Positions 42,207-54,070 of a stretch of 64,000 nucleotides of DNA are shown here, piece after piece; the first letter of the stretch is position 1; each line of letters starts with the position of its first letter. Location of the stretch: contig NW_023503307.1 of NCBI RefSeq assembly GCF_014529535.1, positions 2,039,739 to 2,103,738 on the forward strand. Direction: 5' to 3'. Source of the stretch: Bradysia coprophila (lineage: Eukaryota; Arthropoda; Insecta; Diptera; Sciaridae). The notes beneath the pieces were generated by a model. It had not been told where the DNA came from and did not search any database. It was given only the letters and a program-made list of their open reading frames with translations. The translations under genes were made by a program, and so were the position numbers.

Positions 42207-44810
42207 TCAACTAAAATATACCAATTAGGGTATACCAAAATCGCCCAAAACGACTTACAGTGGAGGTGTGACGCAAGGTCCTGTTATCCACTTACAAAAG
42301 AACTGATATCGGTGTAGGTGACGCTTACAGATTCGACACGCAAAAAGGTATGCGTTACAAATGGCAGCTGATGAGGAAAGTACGCGAAAGTTTTATCAAC
42401 AAAAATCTTACCAGAAAAATTTTAGGAAGAAAATTATAATAAAAAAGTTTGCGTCAAAAAGTGGCAGATGTTGACGAAGGAATTCAACGAATTAAATAAG
42501 TGGGAAGTAGTAGGAGCGGAGGGGGAAAAGTCAAAAAAGTTGTGTATATATGTTCCTCAGTCCTGCGGAATTTCTTTTTGTCAAATTTTTCAGTGTGAAC
42601 GGACTTGCGTCACGGCCCTTCACCACTAACGTAGGGCCATGATCAGTGGAAAATCACTTCATTTCTTAGTATTAGAGATTAAAATGAAGTTTTTATTCAA
42701 CTTCCAACCATTTTTTATGAATGTAGCGAAATGTATCATATATCCTTTGTTGATACTTATGATGTTGTTAGACAAAAAACATTCCATGAACTTCATAAAG
42801 TAATTGCTCGGAACGTTGATGATTCTGGGAATAGTTAAATTACATAGCTCTATCATTGTAAATATTCTATATGAATATGGAAACCAAAAAAAGGCACAAC
42901 CAGAGTGATAGGTGGATCCAGGATTAGAAAATGTTTATTCTTCTTTTAAGCTGCAAAACAAAAGCGGTTGAATACGAAAGGCTTAGAGGTTAGTGTAAAC
43001 GGTAATCGTTTAGGGCCTGTCAACTGTCAACATTTCGTTGTGATGGATACCTGGAAACCAATTGTCTAAGGTTTCTGCTGTACGGCACGTGGAAGCAACG
43101 TGCATATCAGTCACTACTTACACTTACGAGCAAATAGTCCTTTACATAATAAGAGATAAAAATATGAAAAGTAGAGTTTTCGTGTGTATTTCGTTGGTTC
43201 GAGACGAAGCTGAGGTCATACCAAAACCAAACTTTTCGTTGTTATCCCGAGTTATGAATACATTTTACATGCTTTTGAGCTTAAAGTCAATTGACTTTTC
43301 ATCCATACGGTTTTATTAAGCCTCTTTCAAAAATGTTTGTTAAGGCAGCACGTTTCGCCAGGAGTGGTCTAACGAGAAAAATTTGATTTGACTAGTACCT
43401 TCATTTCTTCTCTCCCGGGTAACATTAAATCCTAGGACATTGATTGTGAAACTTGTAAACATTTAACCACATATTTGTACGTTCATAAAGAATCGAGAAC
43501 GTAAGGTCATATCATATCAAACTCTAAATTATATAAATACTCAAAATTTACAACAGTTGATTGATCCTTGGATTGATATTGTAACGCACGTAATAAACTT
43601 TACCGGGAAGTCTTTGTAAGGGAAACCATTTCAGTTTATTTCGCCATTCACCGAATAACGTCGTAGGTCGAGGTCGCAATATCTTTCTCATGTCTTCTGT
43701 TCCATACGTTATCGACATTTGCTCAGGTAATGCTTGAAAAGGGATTTTAAGAAATTATATAATCGCCTTTCTATTCCAATATTGTGTATTGATTGTACCC
43801 TCTTTGGTCCGATAAATGTATCACGTTTCAATGAGTTTCAATACAACCGCACAAAATCAATACAACGTCCAGTATCGGATGGATGTAATTAATTAATAAC
43901 GACTTGTGCTAAAATCCTTGTTCGTTTTTTTTACAAATTTATTTTGAACGTTTAGAGGGAGTAAATCGAATTTCGATTAATTCAAATTCTGTACAGGCTA
44001 CGAGGAGAGAAAGTATACGGTTGCCACTCAACTTCGGCCGAACGTTTTTTTTTTGTTGTTATATTTAAATCAACGATTTTCCTGAAACGTATACGTTGTA
44101 ATGTGTAATCAGAATAATGAAATCCTTTATTATGATAAGACAAGGAGTGAATGTCTTTCAGAGATGTTTCCTTTGAATGTGATGTATTCAATGAGATCAT
44201 TAAATTTAGCTTAAAACTCAGTGAGTGACTGACTGCTTTATCGGAGAGAGTCCTTAGTGAATGTGTATCAAATTTTTGTTTGTAAAACGAGATCTGTAAA
44301 TAAAAAAGTGAATTTATTTAAATGTTCCGGTGTACATTTTAAACGATAGAAATGATGTAGTCAAGAGAGTTGTGCTATTAAACCAATTGTTTATTCGTAT
44401 TGTGTTTTAAAATCGAATTTATTGTATATTTTAATGGAAAACTTTTCATGTGGAAAAAGCAACCTGATTATTTTATATTATTCTTTTGATGGATGAAAGC
44501 TTGCAATGTTGAGCTCAACATTTTCCAATTCTGAGCAGAGATTTTCGTATACAAAAACTACGAAATTTATGAGCTATTGCCATTGTATAAATTTAAGAAG
44601 TATGGTAAGACTAGTGAAGTAATAGATTTTGTTGTCTTGCGGCTAGAAAATGCTCAAAACTGATTTTTTGCATTTTCTGGCCACAAGACAACAAAGTACT
44701 GTACTGTTTTGTTGGGAAATCTTGTGGTATGCATTTTTCGCCTTTGACTGGAAATACAACCTCCTCGAACCCCTCAACAAAAAATGTCCCAGCAAGACAG
44801 TAATGTACTA
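42207..44810. other. Gene-poor interval
   Basis: No recognised exon. 43163-43272 (ATGAAAAGTAGAGTTTTCGT, then CGAGTTATGAATACATTTTA) is a relative of the repeat at 36.4 kb. The remainder is AT-rich and unassigned. Confidence 0.35.
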
Positions 44811-45192
44811 TTGTGCCACCGAGAATTGAAATACGACTCTTTTCAACATTCATTTTAGTGTTGTAAAGTGACTTATTTCAGCACCCGTTTGATGTGATAT
44901 TACAACACTCAAAACAGTGTTGAAATGGAATTTGTATGAGTTGTTACAGCATTCGTTTGAGAAAATGCAAAGCAATGTGATCGATCAAATTTGAAGAGTG
45001 ATTGTTTACAATGAAAATTATGATTTTTTGTGCTCTTGTCTATTTCAATTCTCGGTTGGCACAAAGCATGATGTGTTACACGTATTGTAATGAGATTTTT
45101 TCAGCACACGACCCAATTTTCCTTACTCGCTCCGCTCGTAAGGAAAACTTGGGTCTAGTGCTGAAAAAATCAACATTACAATACTTGTAACA
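44811..45192. mobile_element. Composite MITE pair, copy 1
   Basis: First element 44811-45064: ends GTGCCACCGAGAATTGAAAT and ATTTCAATTCTCGGTTGGCA (inverted). It is directly followed by a second palindrome 45069-45192 with arms GTGTTAC-CGTATTGTAATG and CATTACAATACTTGTAAC plus inner TTTTTTCAGCAC/GTGCTGAAAAAA. Its tip contains CTTACTCGCTCCGCTCGTAA, a further small hairpin. The same pair recurs at 45768-46116. Confidence 0.85.
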
Positions 45193-45224
45193 CAACATAC
45201 TATTATACACTTACGGGTCCAAAA

Positions 45225-45392
45225 CAGGGACTATTTTGAGAAATCGAATTTCTCAAAATTTCTCAATTATTTCTCAAAAATTTCTCAAATTTCTCAAAAT
45301 TCTCAAATTTCTCAAAAATTTCTCAAAGATTTCTCAAAGAATTTCTCAAATTTCTCAAAATTTCTCAAAGAATTTCTCAAAAATAGTCCCTG
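45225..45392. mobile_element. 168-bp hAT-type MITE filled with TTTCTCAAA repeats
   Basis: Ends CAGGGACTATTTTGAG and CTCAAAAATAGTCCCTG are inverted. An exact 8-bp target duplication GTCCAAAA lies at 45217-45224 and 45393-45400. CAGGG ends with an 8-bp duplication are characteristic of hAT transposons. The whole interior is a head-to-tail run of TTTCTCAAA-like words. Confidence 0.9.
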
Positions 45393-45767
45393 GTCCAAAA
45401 TCGTTCGTTAGTCGATTTTCATGAACCTAAACCACTCAATAATATATGTACGTACACCGATTGCAAGTTCGAGAGTAGTAGTAGTACACATCGCATATGT
45501 ATGTGTTACAGCATCTAGAATTGTGCTAGATGAGAGTGGATTTGAGGGCATAGGGATGAAATTTTTCCATTGGATCTATAGACTCGATCAATATGGAAAT
45601 CGGTATCATGGACACCGTTACCATGGAAACCGATACCATCAAACAAGGCGCAGACAGACGTGAAATCCACAGTTTCCATAAAGTAGACCACATAACTTAA
45701 ATGTAATGGAAAGAATAAATTAACGACAAATCAAAACGAAACACAAATTTCGATTATTAAAAGGAAT

Positions 45768-46116
45768 TTGTGCCACCGAGAATTGAAATACGACTCTTTT
45801 CAGCACTCATTTTAGTGTTGTAAAGTGACTTATTTCAGCACCCGTTTGATGTGATATTACAACACTCAAAGCAGTGTTGATCTGGAATTTGTATGAGTTG
45901 TTACAGCATTCGTTTGAGAAAATGCAAAGCAATGTGATCGATCAAATTTGAAGAGTGATTGTTTACAATGAAAATTATGATTTTTTGTGCTCTTGTCTAT
46001 TTCAATTCTCGGTTGGCACAAAGCATGATGTGTTACACGTATTGTAATGAGATTTTTTCAGCACACGACCCAATTTTCCTAGTGCTGAAAAAATCAACAT
46101 TACAATACTTGTAACA
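45768..46116. mobile_element. Composite MITE pair, copy 2
   Basis: Nearly identical to 44811-45192 but without the ~32-bp hairpin tip present at 45121-45152 of copy 1; the junction reads AATTTTCCT|AGTGCTG. It ends ~345 bp before the Rab27 start codon, so it lies in or near that gene's promoter. Confidence 0.85.
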
Positions 46117-46461
46117 TACTAATTTGATATTCCTATTGTTTTTATAGATACATCCCTTTCAGTGACTATTCGCTTTATGAAATTGGCGTATTTACAGTGC
46201 TAGAAAACCATTAACCTTATTTCGTTTTAAACCACATTTTCCCATCGTTTTCGCCCTTAATAAAATTTGCGTTTATGGAGAATAATTCTATTTTAATTAC
46301 ATTACCTAATTACACCTCAAAATTTGGGGTTTTGTTCAGAGTAAATATTATACTTTTATCTCAGTCAATTAACCATATCATTATGAGCCCTGCTCTTCAA
46401 TATGTTTACAATAATAGATTTTCGAAAATTTTCAACCCCAATTAGGATACCAATATAATAA

Positions 46462-47537
46462 ATGGCTTCAGCCGTAGACTATGATTATTTAATCAAATTT
46501 TTGGCACTTGGTGAAAGTGGAAGCGGGAAAACGAGCTTTCTGTATCAATACACCGACGGTAATTTTCAGTCGAGATTTATTTCAACGGTTGGTATCGATT
46601 TCCGGGAAAAACGTTTGGTAATTTAATCACTGCAAAATTAAATTGATCGAGTAATCGAATCAACGTTTCTATTCTATCTTTCGAATTTTTTAGATTTACA
46701 GAGCTAATGGACGGAATAATCGTATTCATTTACAACTGTGGGACACTGCTGGTCAAGAACGGTAACTTTAATTTTGATTTGATTTAAATTGAGAGTTTTG
46801 TTTTGAAAACGGTAATGCGTTCGCAGATTTCGCAGTTTAACAACCGCATTTTATCGGGACGCAATGGGATTCTTGTTAATATTTGACTTATCAAATGAAA
46901 AATCGTTTTTGGAAGTCGTGAACTGGTTGGAACAGTTAAAGGTATACACATAAACAAACACAGACAATAAAGTTATCGTTTATGTTTGAGAATAGTTATT
47001 TTGTAGATGCTATTCGCAGTCAAGTTTTCCAAATCGTATACGCTATAGTACAGCATTATACGAAGTAGTATGGCGACTGCGAATAGCAACTTCATTATTA
47101 GTGAGATACGTATCAAACTTTGTACATTTACAATTAATTAATTATTTAGGTTCATGCTTACTGTGAAAATCCGGACATTGTTCTATGTGGCAATAAGAGT
47201 GACCTGGAACACTTACGCGTCATTAGCGAAGCCCGAGCCAGACAATTAGCCGAAAAATATAATTTGGTGTACATTGAAACAAGTGCGGCTACAGGTCAAA
47301 ATGTTCGAAGAGCTGTTGATATTTTGTTGGATAAAGTTATGGCAAGGTAATGAGCGCCGCTTTCGTGCCAATTAAATATTTTCGTTGTTTTCGCACTTAA
47401 TCGAAACATTTTCTAGAATGCAAAATGCTGTTGATCGATCGAGATTGCCAGGAAGGCGTGGTCAGCCGAGAAAATTCGACGATCCATATCTGTACCAAAC
47501 TGTTACGATTGCACCAAATAAGAGATGCTCCTGTTAA
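46462..47537 (+). CDS. Rab27: Rab27 small GTPase
   Basis: Membrane-bound GTPase that tethers secretory and lysosome-related organelles for exocytosis. Exons: 46462-46617, 46694-46761, 46827-46941, 47150-47346 and 47417-47537, total 657 nt, 218 residues. G-motifs are complete: P-loop GESGSGKT (17-24), switch-[16 protein letters not shown] (68-75) with Q73, NKSD, and ETSA. The DFREKRL stretch after switch I and the [17 protein letters not shown] start are typical of the Rab27 branch. The C terminus is RCSC, a CxC double-geranylgeranylation signal. Introns are 65-210 bp; intron 3 contains a hairpin with TGCTATTCGCAGTC arms. AATAAA at 47678-47683 is the likely poly(A) signal. Intact and ordinary. 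Confidence 0.94.
47027..47096. repeat. Hairpin in Rab27 intron 3
   Basis: GATGCTATTCGCAGTC at the left and GACTGCGAATAGCA at the right form 14-bp arms around ~42 nt that also contain TATACGCTATAGTACAGCAT-like partial symmetry. A very small MITE is the simplest reading. Confidence 0.6.
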
Positions 47538-47683
47538 TCATCACAACGTTAATTCTTTTTATCGAAGTTTTGTTACGAAGAAAATTGTTGATGTTTAGGG
47601 TCGATGTACACAAATAAGCGGACGGTCGATACTCGAACTGTATGAAAAATTGGTCCAGTTTGTATTTCCTTTAAAAAAATAAA

Positions 47684-48948
47684 AATACGGGAGGGTGGCA
47701 CCAGTGCCTATTTTCGTTCCAGCTCGTCGATAAAGCCTTTGCGTAGAAATCTAGTGCTTCAGCAAAAAACGAGATTAGATGTGCGACGAACTGGAACAAA
47801 AATGGAAAATGCTCAGCAAATTAGAAACTGGCTTAATGTGCACAACAATAATAAAAATCGAATTTTCTTCCATTTAAAATTGCCATAACGGCATTGTGCA
47901 TTGCATACGCATGCATAGCTTCGACATACTGTTCGCTCTGTGGTGTATACTCAGCCTTATACGGAAAACGTATAGTAGCTTCACATTACTAGAAAAAACT
48001 GTTGTTGACTTTTATACTTTTTCTTGTTGCACGTTCGAGGCATGATACATGCGGATGGTGTTTTAGAATCGGTATTATTTAACGTCTATAAATTTACGAC
48101 TTTAATTTTGTTTTTTTGTTTTTCGACGAATAATTCAGCTTTTATGTTCAACAAAAGAGCTTCCACATTTTATCAGAAAAGCAGAAAGTTTGATTTTCGG
48201 CTGACATTCAGTCAGAACACACAACACAAAGATCCAAACAGTAAATATTGCGACATAAATCATTAGATTTTCGTCTACTCTTTCGATTTTACGGCCATCA
48301 AAGAGAGCTATTTGGATCAGGGTAAAATTTCAACACAAAAAAAGTACTTGGGAGAAATGAAAATTGATAGAAGTTTACTTTGGACATATACAATAGTTCT
48401 AACATCATCTGTTGAAACATTATTTCCTGTGACAGCACTCCTTCGGAACATATCAGACTTGACACCTCAAATTTAAGTTTTTCATGACATTTTCAGGTTT
48501 TTATTTTCAACAATTAGATCCCGAAAAACTGAACCCTGGTCTAAAACATGTTCAGCTTGTTCTGTTTAGAGCAGTAGCAAATGAGTTTCCCAATTAGTGT
48601 GGTAGCACAGGTAACCATTATTGTAGTTCACTCTAATACTAGTTACTGCTTTGCTCGCGTAAAAAAATCCCACGTTCGTACCCAATGTGTTACTGCTATT
48701 CTTCTCCGTTTTTATCTCATTTCGTATGCTATTTCAAATGGCAAGTGAGAGAAATCAGAGAGACCAAAAAGAACAGCTAAGATACGAAACGGTTTTTTTA
48801 CGTGTGCAAAACAGTACATTCAAAGTGAAAATTTCAACCAGATTTTGAGTTTAGACTGTTACGATCAGAGCGAGAAGTCTGATGAAGACCAATTAATTAT
48901 AACTTACTTTGCACGACTGGTCATTGCATTGTCCACATATTATTTTGA
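47684..48948. other. Intergenic, nothing recognised
   Basis: Downstream of Rab27. An 80-codon ORF at 48024-48266 has no recognisable domain. No RNA gene is seen. Confidence 0.3.
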
Positions 48949-49104
48949 CGTTTACACGCGTATAAAAGCTGGGCTACCCTAAGCTAATTTTTCTCATTGC
49001 AAAGTAGGTAAAATTATCATCAAGCCACTGACAATTTTACCTACTTTACGATGATAAAAATTAACTTTTAGAAGGGTAGCCCAGCTTTTATACGAGTGTA
49101 AACG
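48949..49104. mobile_element. 156-bp MITE
   Basis: Arms CGTTTACACGCGTATAAAAG/GCTGGGCTACCCT and AGGGTAGCCCAGC/TTTTATACGAGTGTAAACG are inverted. An inner pair AGTAGGTAAAATT/AATTTTACCTACT continues the symmetry to the centre. No clear target duplication. Confidence 0.8.
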
Positions 49105-50150
49105 TGTAAACCAGTATGAATGAAGCTGCTGAAACAAGCCTACATATAAAATTGGTTGGCATTAACTGTAGAAGAAAGGTTGGCATTAACTGTAGAAATT
49201 GTTAGATAAATCCCGAGACAGTTTGACGGGATAAAATGGTTCTAACTTCTCCCATATTATACTGCAGTTCCTGCAAAATGTAAATCAGGACAAAAGAGAT
49301 GAAAGTTCAGTCAATGATGATTCTTCATTGTAACAAAAGGCTGAATAGACCCGGATGACTCTTTTTTGTTGAACACTATAATCATGAAACCAGGCTGTAA
49401 AGTCAGTACACCTAATAGTATTAAGAGCATCCGCATTATTATGTAGATACGCTACGAACATTTTATCGTTTAATTTATGAATGTTGAAGAAATAACTTTA
49501 ATTCGTATTGGTGTGTAAGTGTAAATTATGTTTACCTAAAAATGATGTTGTGTTTTACTGTGTTGCAATTCTGAAATTGTTATCAGTGTTATATCCATAT
49601 AAGCGCAATTCGATATCTACATTATCATTATCATTATCACAAAAAATTCTATGACAAAACGATAAGAGAAAGAAAAAATTTGTTATTGCCCGCGTGTATG
49701 TGGAATTCAGTTTATTAATTTAATTGTGCGAGGCATAAGGTGTGCGTCAAAGACAATAAATATAAGACAAAATTAACACTGATTCATAGTTTATAGTTCT
49801 TAGAAGAAGAAAAAGTAGTTTATACATCAATGTGAAGTTCTGAGTTTATGATCAAAAATTAAACCAAAAAGTTCAACCGTTCTTTGACAATGTTAGTTTT
49901 CTTCAAATCTTTTCTAATAAATGTCCTCCCATAATTCATCAATAAATTCGGCGTTTATCTGCTACTACGGTATCTTAATGACATTAAGATATTGAACCTG
50001 CCACACTAAGCCGTCCAATAAATTAAGCAAACAAAACTAATTTTGCCACCGACTATAATCGACTACCAACTTATCGATTCAATTTATGATTTGAAGTAGA
50101 AATGGTCTTCTCGGCGAAACCATAAGTCACCGAATGCAAAAAGGGGACAT
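49105..50150. other. Intergenic upstream of the TRAF-like gene
   Basis: AT-rich, with a short ATTATC microsatellite (~49620-49638). No coding exon is recognised. Confidence 0.35.
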
Positions 50151-50156
50151 TATAAA
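50151..50156 (+). promoter_or_regulatory. TATA box of the TRAF-like gene
   Basis: TATAAA in GGACATTATAAAGGAAT, 43 nt before the ATG at 50199. Transcription would be expected to start near 50180, giving a 5' UTR of only about 20 nt. Confidence 0.45.
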
Positions 50157-50198
50157 GGAATATCTACAGCAACGCTAGTGAAACACCTTATTAGATAA

Positions 50199-53100
50199 AT
50201 GGAGAACCATGATCGGGAAGTGGTCACCCATATCAAATACGAAAAGACATCATGCTATTTCTGCAACGAATGGCTGGATGCCGAAAACTTTCCGGTAAGT
50301 GAAATTTTATCTCAAACTAAATGTTCCGGTTTTTGGGGATGAAGAAGAATTGATAATTGAATTTGGAATTCAATGAGTGACGGTATAATATCTAGGAATT
50401 TGGGTACTTTCTTATGATTTCAGATTAAATATAAATAAACTCATAAGCCCATAAGTGAATGATGATAAAATTGTACATCACAGCAGTTCTATGTATTTTA
50501 TGACTCAAACCATAACATAACATTCTTATCATCGAGCTAACAAGTGTTGACTTATTACGCTTGCACAATATTTATTACATGCTCTCACTTTTATTGTGAG
50601 ACGTTCAAAAACATTTCAAGCGTACAAGAACAGAATGAACACTTTCGTTGTGGTAATATTTTCAAAGCAAAAATGTCTCTCTATAGAAGGAACAGCCTAC
50701 CAGAATCGATTCGTATTTCCCAGTTTTTTTTTTAATGCGCCAAGAAAGATAATTCTCTCCTAGAAGCCAAACTTACTTTCGAAAAAAGAATACTCGACGC
50801 TTGTGCGGTGATAGCGGGAAATTCAAAATCGAAAGCATACACTTGTCATATGGAAATTTATCCAGGTCAACGCACTGTCCAGGTACTTTGTCCAGTGCTT
50901 TGTCCAGGTACATAAGACGTAGAAGGTCGAGAAGAGTGTGTCATTAGAAAGGTACTTTCACGTACTTTCGATGCAACTAGAATCTTATTATTCGTTTGTT
51001 TAGAGACCTCACTAACAGCCCTTTACAGCCAATAACAAGTGCAGTCTGGTAGTCTGGACCACCGGCTTTACGTGACTTCCGAACCACGCCGCGAAGTATG
51101 CAAATACCATCTGAGGAAAGTTAGGTGCTTAATTGATATATCGCCTCTATGTAGGCTAGACAATATGCACCTAAGCTCATCGTATATTACAAGTCATTCA
51201 GTGGGTATATCGTTGCGGCCACCAAACACACTGAAACTACCCAAATTATGAAGCTTGAGTGAACTTTAGGACGTTACCAATGCGATATAATCGCGTGGAT
51301 CTGGAATACGTGGAACTGTCTGAATTTTTCCAGCGAACGGAATTATGCGAGTAGAGGAACTGAGTCACACATTTACATTTCAAAGGTACATTCAACTTCA
51401 CCATTGAACCATGCATGTTTGGTGCCATTTCAAAGATGAAACGAGTAGTGATCAGAGAAAACAATAATTTTTTGATGTTTTAATTGCGTTTCGGATACAG
51501 ATTCAAATTTTAACCCATTTTTCAACTGATCATATCTCAGTGAAAAGTGATGCTTTCGTTATCAATCACCTCCTACTAGCTACACAAGAGTCGAAGATTC
51601 TTTTAGGAAGTGGTTTTGGCTTCTTTGGACCAATACCTTTTATATGAAAAGTCCACTGGAAAATGCTTCCGATTTCGGTAGGCTGTTTTTCAAAAGAATC
51701 CCTCAAAGAAATCCAGTACACTATTGTTTTATCGATACAATCTAATATGACACATAAAGTAGGTCGTCTCAACAGCAAGAGAGACCTTTGTCTAATTTCA
51801 ACTGAACCTTGTTAAAACGGCTAGTTATCGAGAGCGACGACAAAATAAATCAGTGAGATTAGTGAGAACTGACTGCTGTTCTTTTATCATGCAAAAAGTA
51901 AAGTCAACGCACTTCAAGCATGTGTGCTACTCTAAATAGAGTACTGAAACTAGACAGTGTATCGAACAAATTTTTGCTCTGTAAAAAAATCTGTACAAAA
52001 ATTTCATATAAAGTAGTGCTATAGTTGACAGCTGTCAATCTAAGTACTTTTGCTTGAAGTGCGTTGGTAAAGTGAATCTGAAAACTTAAAGTGCTGAATT
52101 ATATTTTAAACTAACTTACGCTATGTAAAGTTAAATTATCTCACTGACTTTAGGAGAGGTGTGCTGCATGCAGGACTGGAAACATTTCCTCTATTTTATG
52201 TGACAATTTCTTATATTAAAGAATGTCGTATATCATCCAAAGAAGAATGATGTAAATGGAAATGCGACACAGAAGATTACTGTTTCGATGAGTCTCAAGG
52301 CATAATTTATCTTTCAACATTTCATGTACTTTCTAACCTGTATTTTGTCGATAAAAAATCTCCCTTTTCTGAATCTTTCAGAATCACATTACTCAGTGTG
52401 GCCAAGTGCTCGAACAATGTCCGAACAGTTGCAACGCCTATGTACAACGCCGCAGAATCGATACCCATTTAAAAGAATGTCCTAAATCACCGACAACATC
52501 ACTCGAATTGTACAATATACCGGAAATGAGTGACGTTATCACTGATGAAAGCTATCGAAATCGACTAGCATTGTTGGAGCAAGACATTCGTTCGCTGAGA
52601 TCCACTTTAAACGAAGAAATTCGCATACGGCATCGATTGATATCCGACGTAGGTGGTTTGAGAAAACATAATGTTGTATCCGATGAATGGACACAAAAGG
52701 TCGGTGAGGTTTTGAACGCGTTGAAGAAATGCTTGAATGAAGAGACAGAAATACGCACTGTGGACATCGAACAATTAAAAGTGGACATTGGTCGTTTGAT
52801 GTACCACTATAAGGTGAATTCAAGTTACACGTGAATATCAGAGAGATGCGGGAAGTGAACGACATTGTAATGCAAACTGTTTGATTTTCAGCAATTAGAT
52901 GAATGGCGGCAAGAAATTCGAACGAAATTCGAAGAAATCGAAGAAAGTGTGATTCAGGACGATAACATCCGGGGACATGTTGAAGTTTTAATAAAAGACA
53001 ATCGCATAACTGCTTCGAAAATTCAACAATTGGAGTCGGGCTTTGTCAACTTAAAACTTGGCTTATCTGAGGACATGACGTATCCAAACATATCTGGAGA

Positions 53101-54070
53101 TATGTCACCGGGAAAACAGTCTTCCATGCAATTAGTTTTAAAAAATCAACAAGAACAAATCGAGTAAGTAGACTCAACGCCCAGAAGTTTTTTCCACATC
53201 TATCCTATCTATCTAAAATGTCGAAATTATAGCTCCTTCTGTCGAGACGTAGCCAAACAGATAGAAAGCGTAAAACTCGACTTTCAAGCTAATTTAAAAT
53301 CACTATCGCTTGCCAATCACCATCGCACCGCAACATTAGACTTTGAAGTAAAGTCCATGAAGCATATTGTCACAGAAACCGAGGACAAGTGCGATAAGTT
53401 AGAAAAAATTGTGGTCGACGTGAAAAAGCTATCGCATCAAACCAAACAGTTGCTAAACGATTTGGAGATTCACATGATGAACCAACGAATAATGATGGAA
53501 ATACACAATACCAGAGGTCATTTGATCTGGCGTATTCATGACTATGCTGTGAAGCTGAAAGACGGAAGGGAGAATAATGTTACCCTGAAAAGTCCAATGT
53601 TCTGCAACAAACAGTACGGATACACACTCCGGGTAATGCATGACAATGATGAAGCGGAACTATAGCTTGAAAAGTAAACTCTTCATATTTCAGCTCGACG
53701 TCAGTCTAAACGGTATAGGTACGTGGAAGGGTAGAAATATAATTGCATGTTTAACAGTAGTGAATGGAGAATGGGATCGCCTTCTTGTGTGGCCGTGTAA
53801 GCTTCAAGCTGACATAATTTTACGAGATCAACCAGATAATCTAGACGATGTAAGGGCATTACCAGTCAATTGTATGATGCGTTGTTCTATTTTCTTCGTT
53901 TTTTCCAGGCTAAAGACATCTCGAAGACGATTGTGGTGAAGCGAAAGAATGAACCGCATGAACAAAACCAGTACATTTTCATTCCACATAAGACCCTAAA
54001 CACACGAAATTACATCCGAGATGATGCCATTTTCTTCGAAGTCCGTGTTCACCGTAATTCTAGTAATTAA
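50199..54070 (+). CDS. TRAF-like protein: zinc fingers, coiled coil, MATH; no RING
   Basis: Adaptor of the TNF-receptor-associated-factor class, expected to trimerise and bind receptor tails. Exons: 50199-50294, 52382-52813, 52892-53163, 53233-53632, 53694-53849 and 53909-54070, total 1,518 nt, 505 residues. Two TRAF-type CCHC fingers are seen: C19-x2-C22-x11-H34-x3-C38 and C45-x3-C49-x11-H61-x3-C65, the first split by a 2.1-kb intron. Residues ~85-350 are a heptad-rich coiled coil. From ~360 a MATH/TRAF-C domain follows (HLIWRI, SPMFCN-QYGYTLRLDVSLNG, LTVVNGEWD, LVWPCKLQADIILRDQ, DAIFFEVRV). No RING finger is encoded between the TATA box and the fingers, so ubiquitin-ligase activity is not expected unless another first exon exists. 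Possibly the fly Traf-like group; orthology not certain. AATAAA at 54107. Confidence 0.9.
50295..52381. other. Intron 1 of the TRAF-like gene
   Basis: 2,087 bp, GTAAGT to TTTCAG. Contains a short direct-repeat patch at ~50862-50912 (GTCCAGGTAC and variants) and the MITE at 51905-52066. ORFs inside are short and unrecognised. Confidence 0.7.
51905..52066 (+). mobile_element. MITE, 162 bp, family of 37.2 and 10.03 kb
   Basis: Ends CAACGCACTTCAAGCA and TGCTTGAAGTGCGTTG are perfect inverted repeats. The interior ACTCTAAATAGAGTACTGAAAC is shared with 37231-37326. It is longer by ~65 bp than that copy, so one is an internal deletion derivative. Confidence 0.85.
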
